8,569 bases of DNA from the NCBI GenBank assembly GCA_018715025.1, contig DVMK01000070.1, forward strand, positions 1-8,569, given 5' to 3'. Both the position numbers and the translations under genes were made by a program. The notes beneath the pieces are model-generated. The model was not told where the DNA came from. It worked only from the letters and a program-made list of their open reading frames with translations, and did not search any database. Origin of the DNA: Candidatus Caccousia avistercoris. GTDB taxonomy: Bacteria > Bacillota > Clostridia > Oscillospirales > Acutalibacteraceae. Below are positions 1-6,385 of the stretch, in pieces; within the stretch, counting starts at the first letter, position 1, and every line of letters starts with the position of its first letter.

Positions 1-117
1 CGTAAGCCATTCCTTCCACGGGACGATCCGCTCGATCTGGGCTAGAAATTCTTTCTTCTTTGTCCGTACCTGCGCCAACTCATCACTAAGCGCAGACATT
101 GTCATCTGTTTATCCAT
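1..117 (-). CDS. IS5-family transposase, N-terminal fragment (cut by window edge)
   Basis: The minus strand from the ATG at 117-115 reads open for 39 codons to the window edge. It starts MDKQMTMSALSDELAQV and continues through a Lys-rich segment to RIVPWKEWLT. The pattern of SALSDEL, a KKKEFL stretch and an IVPWxEW motif matches, from memory, the N-terminus of IS5-family (DDE) transposases common in clostridia. The catalytic DDE residues would lie outside the window. No good ribosome binding site precedes the first ATG. Internal ATGs at codons 5 and 7 are alternatives, and the -10-like element just upstream would place the transcript start almost on the first ATG. Whether the full gene is intact cannot be judged here. 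Confidence 0.75.
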   Translation of the reverse strand, partial: MDKQMTMSALSDELAQVRTKKKEFLAQIERIVPWKEWLT

Positions 118-128
118 GGTCTTATTAT
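99..128 (+). promoter_or_regulatory. Candidate outward-facing promoter from the IS end toward the aadA-like gene
   Basis: On the plus strand TTGTCA (99-104, five of six to TTGACA) is followed after 18 bases by TATTAT (123-128, five of six to TATAAT). Transcription would begin near 135, leave the IS at about 173 and give a 5' leader of roughly 75 bases before the aadA-like ATG at 210. The signal overlaps the transposase start region, so the two promoters would oppose each other. It is the best plus-strand promoter I can see for the gene. The boundary-proximal -10-like boxes at 187-197 would start transcription inside the ribosome binding site. This is inference from motif and spacing. Confidence 0.4.
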
Positions 129-132
129 ATCA
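124..132 (-). promoter_or_regulatory. Extended -10 promoter element of the transposase
   Basis: The minus strand reads TGATATAAT, a perfect -10 hexamer (TATAAT) with the TGn extension, and no convincing -35. Transcription would start at about 117, on or beside the first transposase ATG. That implies either a leaderless message or translation from a later ATG, and both fit the low expression usual for transposases. This is a motif match only. Confidence 0.4.
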
Positions 133-209
133 CTTCTGGCAGTATCGCGCCTACTTTTCTGTGCGGTATTGCCTTAGTATGAATCTTATGATATAAGGAG
201 GCTGGCGCT

Positions 210-1028
210 ATGTGCCGTCTGCAATGGGAACGCCCTTCCGCGGCTTGCGAGGAAAAACCGCCCAGGCAGGCCCTGGCTGTCCTCTCTGGGGCGGTGGAAA
301 TTCTGGGGGAACAAACAGCAGGCGCATACCTATACGGTTCCGCCATGCTGGGCGGCCTGCGGCCAAACAGCGACATTGACCTTTTGCTGCTGATCCGCGG
401 GGAACTGTCCGCCCCGGCCCGAGAAAAACTTACCAGGCTTCTTCTGAGGGAATCCGGCCCGGTGGGCTGCGCGGAAAAAAGACCGCTTGAGGTAACAGTG
501 GTGCAGCAGAAGGATCTTACCCCCTGGCGCTTCCCGCCGGTATGCGCCTACCTGTACGGAGAATGGCTGCGGCAGGAAATAGAGGCGGGCCGCCTTCCCC
601 AGCCGTTTCACAGCCCTGACCTGGCAATCCTTCTCTGGCAGGCAAGAGGCCACAGTCTTACCCTTTTGGGGGAACCGGCGGAAACGCTCATCCCTCCCAT
701 AGGAAGCGGAGAGGTACGCCGGGCGCTCCGGCATTCCCTGCCGGAGCTGCGGGGAAATCTGCAGGGGGACGAGCGGAACGTGCTGCTGACGCTGGCGCGG
801 ATGTGGTTCACCCTGGAAACAGGCGACATCTGCCCGAAGGACGCCGCCGCGGCGTGGGCGCTTCCCAAGCTGCCGCAGCCCCTTGCCCCACTGCTGGAAA
901 CAGCCGGGCTGGCCTACTTAGGGCAGGCAGAGGATTCCTGGGAAGCCGCCCAGGAGGAAGCGGCCGCACTGGCGGACTTTATGGCCCAAAGGCTTGCGGA
1001 GCTCCTGCGGCAGGACAGCGAACCGTAA
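210..1028 (+). CDS. aadA: AadA-like aminoglycoside (3'')(9) nucleotidyltransferase
   Basis: The predicted cytoplasmic enzyme transfers AMP from ATP to streptomycin and/or spectinomycin, the ANT(3'')(9) reaction. Its 272 residues are close to the roughly 260 of AadA, with co-linear similarity throughout. The nucleotidyltransferase core has LYGSA (41-45), GGLRPNSDIDLLL (48-60, Mg-binding Asp55 and Asp57) and LEVTVV with Glu94, which aligns with the catalytic base Glu87 of Salmonella AadA. LTPWRFPP, YGEWLR (Trp119, equivalent to Trp112), LAILL, GDERNVLLTLARMWFT (186-201), KDAAA and AYLGQ follow in AadA order. The residue aligned with Asp178, linked in AadA to streptomycin binding, is Asn183, so the substrate range may differ. 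The start is set by AAGGAGG at 195-201, eight bases before ATG. A strong terminator follows. Activity is not proven, and a close paralogue with another small-molecule substrate is possible. Confidence 0.85.
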   Translation: MCRLQWERPSAACEEKPPRQALAVLSGAVEILGEQTAGAYLYGSAMLGGLRPNSDIDLLLLIRGELSAPAREKLTRLLLRESGPVGCAEKRPLEVTVVQQKDLTPWRFPPVCAYLYGEWLRQEIEAGRLPQPFHSPDLAILLWQARGHSLTLLGEPAETLIPPIGSGEVRRALRHSLPELRGNLQGDERNVLLTLARMWFTLETGDICPKDAAAAWALPKLPQPLAPLLETAGLAYLGQAEDSWEAAQEEAAALADFMAQRLAELLRQDSEP

Positions 1029-1076
1029 AGAAAAAACGTCCTCGCCCAGAGGCATTTCTGAAAATTACCCGAACGC

Positions 1077-1121
1077 AAAACGGCGGCACAGCTGAGAACC
1101 CCAGCTGTGCCGCCGTTTTTT
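1077..1121. terminator. Bidirectional rho-independent terminator between aadA-like gene and csoR
   Basis: A perfect 14-bp GC-rich inverted repeat (arms 1081-1094 and 1102-1115, CGGCGGCACAGCTG and its complement) encloses a 7-base loop. It is flanked by AAAA at 1077-1080 and TTTTTT at 1116-1121. It would stop plus-strand transcripts from the aadA-like gene and, with four T residues, minus-strand transcripts from the CsoR gene. The 1029-1156 interval shows nothing else that I can identify. Confidence 0.92.
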
Positions 1122-1156
1122 GCAGAAGGAAGCCTCCCCTGCAGGAGCCTTTTGGC

Positions 1157-1432
1157 TTATTTCATATTGGCGAAGCGCTCCACCGCTTTGGTAAAGCTTT
1201 CAATGGTCTTGTCCGCGTCGCCGTGCTCAATGCCGTCGCGCACGCAATGCTTGATGTGGCCCTCCAGCACCACCTGGCCCACCCGGTGCAGGGCGGATTT
1301 GGCCGCGTTGATTTGAGCGAGCACATCCTCGCAGGGAATATCCTCCTCCACCATGCGGTCAATGGCCTGTACCTGGCCGATGATTTTCCGCAGGCGGCGG
1401 TGCAGATTTTCCGCGTCCATACACTGTCTCAT
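1157..1432 (-). CDS. csoR: CsoR-family (DUF156) metal-sensing transcriptional repressor
   Basis: This is a small all-helical DNA-binding repressor of the CsoR/RcnR/FrmR/CstR family, which as a tetramer blocks promoters and releases them on binding its effector. With 91 residues it is of normal family length. The core HRRLRKIIGQVQAIDRMVE (11-29) is typical of DUF156. The ligand set is Cys34, His59 and Cys63 (IPCEDVL and EGHIKHC). This C-H-C pattern marks Cu(I)-sensing CsoR, as opposed to the RcnR nickel/cobalt set or the two-cysteine CstR persulfide set. Cys4 is an extra cysteine. The start at 1432 is chosen over the ATG at 1447 because GGAGGG (1445-1440) lies seven bases before it; the longer form would add five residues. 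It follows phoR in the same direction but has its own promoter. No copper exporter or chaperone gene is visible here, so its target is unknown beyond possible self-control. Confidence 0.85.
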   Translation of the reverse strand: MRQCMDAENLHRRLRKIIGQVQAIDRMVEEDIPCEDVLAQINAAKSALHRVGQVVLEGHIKHCVRDGIEHGDADKTIESFTKAVERFANMK

Positions 1433-1455
1433 TGCCAATCCCTCCATATAGGGAT

Positions 1456-1485
1456 ATTATAAGGCGGGAAGCCGGCCGCTGTCAA
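1456..1485 (-). promoter_or_regulatory. Sigma-A type promoter of the CsoR-family gene
   Basis: The minus strand has consensus TTGACA (1485-1480), an 18-base spacer and consensus TATAAT (1461-1456), placing the start near 1449, just ahead of the ribosome binding site. All twelve hexamer positions match. The spacer and start region contain short inverted elements (GCCGGC; ATATAGGGATAT) that could serve an autoregulator, but neither is a clear known CsoR operator. The -35 box begins 21 bases after the phoR stop, and no terminator separates the two genes, so read-through from phoR is also possible. Confidence 0.8.
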
Positions 1486-1506
1486 GGATGGCTAGAAGGC
1501 CGCCGC

Positions 1507-3210
1507 TCATGTCTCCTGTTCCTTCTTTTCCGCCAGGGGAAGCCAGATGGTAAAGGTGGAACCTTCCCCCAGCTTGCTCTGCAGGGCCATGCGGCCGCCG
1601 TAAAGAACCACAATATGCTTGACAATGGCAAGCCCCAGGCCCGTGCCGCCGTTCTTCCTAGCGCGGCCCTTGTCTACCCGGTAAAAACGCTCGAACACCC
1701 TGGCCTGGCATTCCTCCGGGATGCCGATGCCGGTGTCGGACACGGTAATCCTGGCAAAGCCGCCCTCCTGCTCCAGGGCCACGTCCACCCGGCCGCCGGG
1801 CTCGTTGTACTTGATGCCGTTTTCCATCAGATTCAGCAAAAGCTCCTTCAGCCTGGCGTAGGGGATCGCCGTTTCAAAGGCCTCCCCCTTCACCTGCACG
1901 GCCACCTGGGCCTTTTGCGCCACCGGCGCCAGGAAGGCGGCCACCTCGTTGGCTGCCGCCAGGGGCTCAGAGGTTTCTTCGCACTGGTCAATGGCGACGG
2001 ATTCCAGCTCGGACACCTTCAGAATATCGTTAATCAGGTCAATGAGGCGGTCCACCTCCACGCTGATCATGGTGAGGAAGCGCTTCTGATCCTCCGGGGA
2101 AACCACAATGCCGGAGGCCAGCATGTCGGTAAAGCCCTTAATGCTGGTGAGGGGCGTTTTCAGCTCGTGAGAGACATTGGCGGTAAACTCAGAGCGGATC
2201 CCCTCCGCCCGTTTCAGCTCTGTTACGTCTGTAATCAGAACAGAAGCGCCCACCTGCTCCCCTTCATACTGCTTGCCTTTTACCGAGGAGATGAAAAAGC
2301 GCAGGCTGCGGTCCTTTACCACGGTGTTGTCCATGTCAAGAACCATGGCCCCCTTCTTCCACTTCATCTCCCGTATGGCGGAACGGAGCCTGCGGCTGTG
2401 GATGAAGGTGAGGATGCTGGCGTTTTCCGCCCCCTCCGGCACGTGGAACAGCTTGCGCGCCGCCCGGTTGCTGGCCAGGATGCTCCCCCGCTCGTCCAGA
2501 AGCATAACGCCCTCGTCCATGCAGTCCAGAATCAGCGTTACCTTGTCCCGTTCCTCCACAATGCTGTGCACGTAGCCCTCCAGCCGTTCTACCGAGCGGA
2601 ACAGGGAAACGTACTCCTCTGAAACAGAGTTCCAGTCCACCGCATACACGCGGCCCTCCGCAATATCTTTCAGTGCCATGTCAGCCTTTTCCACCGGGGC
2701 AAGCGCCCTGCGGGCAATATGCGAGGCTGTGATGGCAGTCAGGACAGCCGCCAGGGCGAAGGCCGCCACCAGCGCGCCCACAATTCCCCCCAGGGAGTAA
2801 AGGGGCGCGCTGGCGCAGGCCACCGAGCCGTCTGCCATGCGCTTCGCCACCGTAAGGGAGGCGTTCAGCCCGCTGTAATGGATCGCTTCCCCCAAGCCGG
2901 AGGCCAGCGCCTCCTGCAGTTCTTCGCTTTCCGCATAATTTCTGGCTTCGCCGCCTGTGTCAAGAAGAAGCTGGCCCTGGCCGTCGAGCACGGCCAGGCG
3001 CAGCCCCCGGCTTTCCTGGGAAAAGCCCCCGGCCAGGCCAGAGGCGGCTTCCGCCCCTCCCGAGGCTTCCAGCACCTCCAGCATGCCGGAAAGTTCCGCT
3101 CTGACAGAAGACAACTGCCATCCGCTGAACAGCCAGCCCGCAGCCAAGCCAAAAAAGAGGAGGGCCGCCGCCGTCACCAGCAGAGCCGCCCTCGTAATCT
3201 GTTTTTCCAA
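1507..3210 (-). CDS. phoR: PhoR-type phosphate-sensing membrane histidine kinase
   Basis: The sensor kinase autophosphorylates under phosphate limitation and passes phosphate to the adjacent PhoP/PhoB regulator. Residues below are numbered from the TTG at 3210. TM1 is at about 7-29, an extracytoplasmic domain at 30-139, TM2 at 140-163, a HAMP-like linker to about 214 and a PAS domain at about 219-334. The HisKA H-box (FTANVSHELKTPLTS) has phospho-acceptor His348. The ATPase domain carries an N-box with Asn464, G1 DTGIGIP (Asp492), an F-box (FERFYRVD) and G2 (GGTGLGLAI). The start is TTG, because AGGGGGAG (3223-3216) lies five bases upstream and TM1 then sits at the N-terminus. An alternative TTG at 3273 overlaps the phoP stop but lacks a clear ribosome binding site and would add 21 unusual residues. 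The 567 residues and full domain set match Gram-positive PhoR. Neighbouring pst genes support phosphate sensing. Confidence 0.93.
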   Translation of the reverse strand: MEKQITRAALLVTAAALLFFGLAAGWLFSGWQLSSVRAELSGMLEVLEASGGAEAASGLAGGFSQESRGLRLAVLDGQGQLLLDTGGEARNYAESEELQEALASGLGEAIHYSGLNASLTVAKRMADGSVACASAPLYSLGGIVGALVAAFALAAVLTAITASHIARRALAPVEKADMALKDIAEGRVYAVDWNSVSEEYVSLFRSVERLEGYVHSIVEERDKVTLILDCMDEGVMLLDERGSILASNRAARKLFHVPEGAENASILTFIHSRRLRSAIREMKWKKGAMVLDMDNTVVKDRSLRFFISSVKGKQYEGEQVGASVLITDVTELKRAEGIRSEFTANVSHELKTPLTSIKGFTDMLASGIVVSPEDQKRFLTMISVEVDRLIDLINDILKVSELESVAIDQCEETSEPLAAANEVAAFLAPVAQKAQVAVQVKGEAFETAIPYARLKELLLNLMENGIKYNEPGGRVDVALEQEGGFARITVSDTGIGIPEECQARVFERFYRVDKGRARKNGGTGLGLAIVKHIVVLYGGRMALQSKLGEGSTFTIWLPLAEKKEQET

Positions 3211-3269
3211 AGCAACTCCCCCTGTAACCAAGAAAAAGGCGCGCTGCCCACCGGCCGCGGCCCTTTCTC

Positions 3270-3938
3270 TCAATTCATTTTATAGCCTACCCCCCGGACT
3301 GTGGAGATTATATCGTCCCCCAGCTTCTGCCGCAGGGCTTTCACATGCATGTCCACTGTCCTTGTCTCGCCGGTGTAGTCATACCCCCACACCGTCTGCA
3401 AAATATCGTCGCGTGAGAAGGCCACGCCCCGGTGAGAAGCCAGCAGGCGCAGAAGTTCGAATTCCTTGTAGGTGAGGTCTACCTTTTCCCCGCTGCGCGT
3501 AACCTCTCTGGCCGCAGGGTCAATGCGAAGGTCGCCGCAAACAATCGTCTGGCCGTCCTCCTGCTGGGTACGGCGGAGCACCGCCTTCACCCGGGCCTGC
3601 AGCTCCATAATGCCGAAGGGCTTTACCACATAGTCGTCGGCGCCGCCTTCCAGGCCCGTCACCCGGTCGATCTCGGCGCTGCGGGCGGTCAGCATAATCA
3701 CCGGAAGCTTTTCCGTCTCTTTCCCCGCGCGCAGGCGGCGCAGGATCTCCATGCCGTCAATGCCGGGCAGCATAATGTCAAGAATGCACAGGGACGGGCA
3801 GGGGTTCCAATCCTCCGCCTCAAACAGGGCCTCCCCCGATTCGTAGGCATGCACCTCGTACCCAACCGATTGGAAATAGTAGCGGAGCATTTCCCGTATA
3901 CTTTCGTCATCCTCCACCACTACAATGAATTTAGGCAT
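3270..3938 (-). CDS. phoP: PhoB/PhoP-family phosphate response regulator (OmpR-type)
   Basis: This is a DNA-binding response regulator that is phosphorylated by the PhoR encoded next to it and activates phosphate-starvation genes such as pstS. With 222 residues it is standard OmpR/PhoB size. The receiver domain has the acidic pair Asp10/Asp11, phospho-acceptor Asp54 (LCILDIMLPG), switch Thr84 (IMLTARS) and Lys106 (VVKPFG). The winged-helix effector occupies about 125-222, with DLTYKEFELLRLL, the recognition-helix region (RTVDMHVKALRQKL) and the terminal STVRGVGYKM wing. The start at 3938 is preferred to the ATG at 3965: AAAGGGAGG lies eight bases before it, and MPKFIVVVEDDES is a typical N-terminus. 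The nine residues of the longer form are uncharacteristic. Gram-positive usage is phoP, proteobacterial phoB. Specificity for phosphate rests on context. Confidence 0.94.
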   Translation of the reverse strand: MPKFIVVVEDDESIREMLRYYFQSVGYEVHAYESGEALFEAEDWNPCPSLCILDIMLPGIDGMEILRRLRAGKETEKLPVIMLTARSAEIDRVTGLEGGADDYVVKPFGIMELQARVKAVLRRTQQEDGQTIVCGDLRIDPAAREVTRSGEKVDLTYKEFELLRLLASHRGVAFSRDDILQTVWGYDYTGETRTVDMHVKALRQKLGDDIISTVRGVGYKMN

Positions 3939-3997
3939 CCGGGCGGCCTCCCTTTCTTCATTCATTCATTCAATCTGTAACCAGCTGTCCTTCTTCT

Positions 3998-4026
3998 ATG
4001 ATATAACACCTTTCCGCCATTCACAA
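3998..4026 (-). promoter_or_regulatory. Internal promoter for phoP-phoR
   Basis: In the 118-base gap between phoU and phoP the minus strand has TTGTGA (4026-4021, four of six), a 17-base spacer and TATCAT (4003-3998, five of six). Transcription would start near 3991 and leave a leader of about 53 bases before the phoP ATG. This would allow basal synthesis of the two-component pair when the pst promoter is off. No hairpin terminator is visible after phoU, so read-through from the pst operon probably adds to it. I see no clear TTTACA direct repeat upstream of this promoter. Confidence 0.5.
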
Positions 4027-4056
4027 GGGGGATTTCGTTTTTCAGGCAGAAAAATT

Positions 4057-4707
4057 TCAATTTGTCACCGGAACCTGGCCGGTAACGCAGTAGATGGCCC
4101 ACTGGGCGATATTCACCGCGTGGTCGGCAATGCGCTCCAGATATTTTGCAATGATGATGTAGTCCACCGCCTGGTCGGCGTTCTGCTTGCTGCCTGCAAT
4201 AATCTCTACCAGCTGGCTTTTCACGCTCTGGAAGAGCTGGTCCACATCCTCGTCCAGGTCCACCACACGCTGGGCGGCGTCCTTTTCCTGGTTCACATAG
4301 GCGGAGATCGCCTGCTTCACCATAGCGCCCGCCTTTTGCGACATGAGGCGGATGTCGCCCACCTGGATGGTTTTTCCCTGCTTGGAAAGAAGAAGGGACA
4401 TTTCCGCAATATTGGCGCACTGCACCCCAATGCGCTGCAGATCCGTCACCATTTTCAGGGCGGCGGAAATGGTGCGCATGTCGCTGGCCACAGGCTGCTG
4501 GGTGAGAAGAAGCTGGAAGCACCGGTTCTCAATATCCCGCTCCATTTGATCCATCTTTTTGGTCAGGGCCAGGGCTTCCTCTACGCTGCCGCCGTCCTCC
4601 ATGGAAAGGGAAGCCGCCACCATGTCGATGGCGTCCTCCGCCGCTGCGGCCATTTCCAGCATGGAGCAGCCCAGCTCCCGAAGCTCTGTGTTGAAATTGT
4701 TCCTCAT
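4057..4707 (-). CDS. phoU: PhoU phosphate-signalling regulator
   Basis: PhoU is a peripheral cytoplasmic protein that links the Pst transporter to PhoR and keeps the Pho response off when phosphate is plentiful. The 216 residues are the usual length, made of two three-helix-bundle repeats. The family signature QPVASDMR (71-78) is present. The second metal-cluster motif ERIADHAVNIAQW (191-203) is canonical ExxxD, but the matching first-repeat segment is QRIGVQCANIAE (91-102), where the usual Glu and Asp are Gln91 and Val95. The start ATG at 4707 follows AGGAGGA (4727-4721) by 13 bases, longer than ideal, but no other in-frame start fits better. An upstream in-frame extension overlaps pstB and is spurious. 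It lies 43 bases after the pstB stop in the same operon. Confidence 0.95.
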   Translation of the reverse strand: MRNNFNTELRELGCSMLEMAAAAEDAIDMVAASLSMEDGGSVEEALALTKKMDQMERDIENRCFQLLLTQQPVASDMRTISAALKMVTDLQRIGVQCANIAEMSLLLSKQGKTIQVGDIRLMSQKAGAMVKQAISAYVNQEKDAAQRVVDLDEDVDQLFQSVKSQLVEIIAGSKQNADQAVDYIIIAKYLERIADHAVNIAQWAIYCVTGQVPVTN

Positions 4708-4750
4708 ACCGTAATACCGTTCCTCCTGTGTGGAATAATTCCGGGCTTTC

Positions 4751-5512
4751 TCAGCCGAAGCGGCCGGTGATGTAGTCCTCGGTTCTCTTATCCTTCGGCA
4801 TAGAGAAGAGCTGAGCCGTGTCTCCAAACTCCACCAGCTGCCCCAGCAGGAAGAAGGCGCACTTGTCGGAAACACGGGTGGCCTGCTGCATGTTGTGCGT
4901 CACAATCACGATGGTATAGGTTTGCTTCAGTTCAGAAATCAGGTCTTCGATTTTTGTGGTGGAAATGGGATCCAGCGCGGAGGTGGCCTCGTCCATGAGA
5001 AGCACGTCCGGCTCTACGGCCAGGGCCCGGGCAATGCAGATGCGCTGCTGCTGCCCGCCGGAAAGGGAGAGGGCGGGCTTTTTCAGCCTGTCCTTCACTT
5101 CCTCCCAAATAGCGGCCCCCCGCAGGGAGCGTTCCACAATTTCGTCCAGCTGCTTCCGGTTCCGGATGCCGTGGGTGCGGGGGCCGTAGGCAATGTTGTC
5201 GTAAATGCTCATGGGAAAGGGGTTCGGCTTCTGGAACACCATGCCGATTTGGCGGCGCAGCCAGGTTACGTCAAGCTTGGGGGAATAAATATCCTGCCCG
5301 CGGTAAAGGACAGAGCCTTCAATCCGCACCCCCTGCACCAGGTCGTTCATCCTGTCAAGGGTTTTCAGAAAGGTGGACTTGCCGCAGCCGGAAGGGCCGA
5401 TGAGAGCCGTCACCTGCCGCTCGGGAATGTCCATATTGATCTTTTTCAGCGCCTGATTTTCCCCGTAATATAAATCCAGATCCTTAGCGGATAAAACGAT
5501 AGATTCTTCCAT
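4751..5512 (-). CDS. pstB: PstB, phosphate ABC transporter ATPase
   Basis: PstB is the cytoplasmic ATPase of the high-affinity phosphate importer PstSCAB; its dimer hydrolyses ATP to drive transport through PstC/PstA. The 253 residues match the family. All motifs are intact: Walker A GPSGCGKST (39-47), Q-loop Gln94 within the PstB-typical QKPNPFPMSIYDN, signature LSGGQQQR (150-157), Walker B LLMDEA with catalytic Glu175, D-loop SALD (178-181) and switch His206. The start is ATG with AAGGTGA just upstream, 15 bases after the pstA stop, which indicates tight operon coupling. Nothing unusual is seen. Confidence 0.98.
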   Translation of the reverse strand: MEESIVLSAKDLDLYYGENQALKKINMDIPERQVTALIGPSGCGKSTFLKTLDRMNDLVQGVRIEGSVLYRGQDIYSPKLDVTWLRRQIGMVFQKPNPFPMSIYDNIAYGPRTHGIRNRKQLDEIVERSLRGAAIWEEVKDRLKKPALSLSGGQQQRICIARALAVEPDVLLMDEATSALDPISTTKIEDLISELKQTYTIVIVTHNMQQATRVSDKCAFFLLGQLVEFGDTAQLFSMPKDKRTEDYITGRFG

Positions 5513-5527
5513 ATTGTCACCTTTTCC

Positions 5528-6385
5528 TTATTTTTTCAGCTTCTTCCCCGCTACCTTGGCGGCCAGGTTAATCCCCAGTGTGAGAAGCATCAGAATGGCG
5601 GCAATGGCAAAGCCTACCTCAATTTCGCCGCGCTCAGACACGTACATGTAAAGGGCCACGGAAAGGCTGCCGCCGGAGGACGACAGCGTCTGCATCAGGC
5701 TGTTGGAAATGACGGAGGCGCTGCCTGCGGTGAACAGCAGGGCGGCGGACTCGCCCACAATGCGGCCAATGGCCAGAATAAAGCCGGTGATGATGCCGTC
5801 CATAGAGCTGGGCAGCACCACCGTGCGGATCATGTGCCACTTGCCGCTGCCCAGGCCCAGCGAGGCCTCGCGGTAGCTCTGCGGCACGGCCTTCAGGCTT
5901 TCCTGGGTGGTGCGCATAATGGTGGGAAGCACCATGATCACCATGGTGAGGATGCCGGCCCGCACGCTGCTGCCCCAGCCGAGGAAATTGCAGAAGAAAA
6001 GCATGCCCACCAGGCCGTACAGAATGGAAGGAATGCCGGTGAGGGTTTCAGAGGCGAACTCAATGGCCGCCACCACCTTCTTGTTTGTGGCGTATTCCGT
6101 CAGGTACACAGCCGCCCCGGCCCCCAGGGGGAGCACAATGAGGAGGGTGCCGAAAATAAGGCACAGGGTGTTGATCAGGTTGGGAAGGATTCCGATGGTG
6201 TCGTTCCGGTAGCTTGGCTGGGTAGAGAGAAGCTGCCAGCTGATGTTGGGAAGGCCGCGGACAAAAATGAAGCCTATCACCAACAGAAGGAGAGCGCAGG
6301 TCAAGCCTGCGCACGTCCAAAGAAGGATACGGAGTGTCCTGTCATACAGGATACGTTTTTTCGACTTGGTTTCCGCTGCTTTCAA
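5528..6385 (-). CDS. pstA: PstA, phosphate ABC transporter permease
   Basis: PstA is one of the two membrane subunits of the phosphate importer and pairs with PstC. The 285 residues hold about six hydrophobic helices, the first at about 19-42, with a basic cytoplasmic N-terminus and C-terminus. The family segments SETLTGIPSILYGLVGMLFF (112-131) and the EAA coupling loop (REASLGLGSGKWHMIRTVVLP, starting at residue 172) identify a binding-protein-dependent permease of the PstA type. The start codon is TTG: no in-frame ATG lies near, and GGAGG (6400-6396) is 10 bases upstream. A non-ATG start could lower PstA output relative to its neighbours, but that is inference. It lies 23 bases after the pstC stop. 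Confidence 0.96.
   Translation of the reverse strand: MKAAETKSKKRILYDRTLRILLWTCAGLTCALLLLVIGFIFVRGLPNISWQLLSTQPSYRNDTIGILPNLINTLCLIFGTLLIVLPLGAGAAVYLTEYATNKKVVAAIEFASETLTGIPSILYGLVGMLFFCNFLGWGSSVRAGILTMVIMVLPTIMRTTQESLKAVPQSYREASLGLGSGKWHMIRTVVLPSSMDGIITGFILAIGRIVGESAALLFTAGSASVISNSLMQTLSSSGGSLSVALYMYVSERGEIEVGFAIAAILMLLTLGINLAAKVAGKKLKK

Larger units (their letters stand above)
1..173 (-). mobile_element. IS5-family insertion sequence, 5' end only (runs off window)
   Basis: The stretch holds the first 39 codons of an IS5-type transposase on the minus strand plus about 56 bases of leader. Read on the minus strand, the proposed IS terminus begins GGCAATACCGCACAGA at position 173. It is followed on the plus strand by TTAG (174-177), which fits the YTAR (CTAA/TTAG) target typical of the IS5 subgroup. 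The other end and its inverted repeat lie outside the window, so the boundary is inferred from the terminal GG, the TTAG tetranucleotide and the usual short distance from transposase start to IS end. The family assignment of the coding part is firmer than the exact edge. Confidence 0.6.

Noticed and set aside
169..197. TTGCCT-17-TATAAG hybrid promoter spanning the IS junction
   Set aside because: Its transcription start would fall at about 204, downstream of the AAGGAGG ribosome binding site (195-201), so the message would lack that site.
803..1462. Plus-strand frame overlapping the aadA-like gene end, terminator and csoR
   Set aside because: It runs straight through a strong terminator hairpin and antisense to csoR, so it cannot be a real gene next to two well-supported ones.
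1486..1506. Possible terminator between phoR and csoR
   Set aside because: Only short imperfect GGC/GCC pairing is present, with no T-run, so it is not a credible intrinsic terminator.
1432..2622. Long plus-strand open frame (396 codons) opposite phoR
   Set aside because: It lies entirely antisense to conserved CsoR-upstream and PhoR kinase coding sequence. Its His/Gln/Gly-rich composition is typical of the reverse of GC-rich codons, and it shows no family resemblance.
3925..4770. Plus-strand open frame (281 codons) opposite phoU
   Set aside because: It is antisense to phoU and the phoP promoter region, with no recognisable domain and no convincing ribosome binding site.
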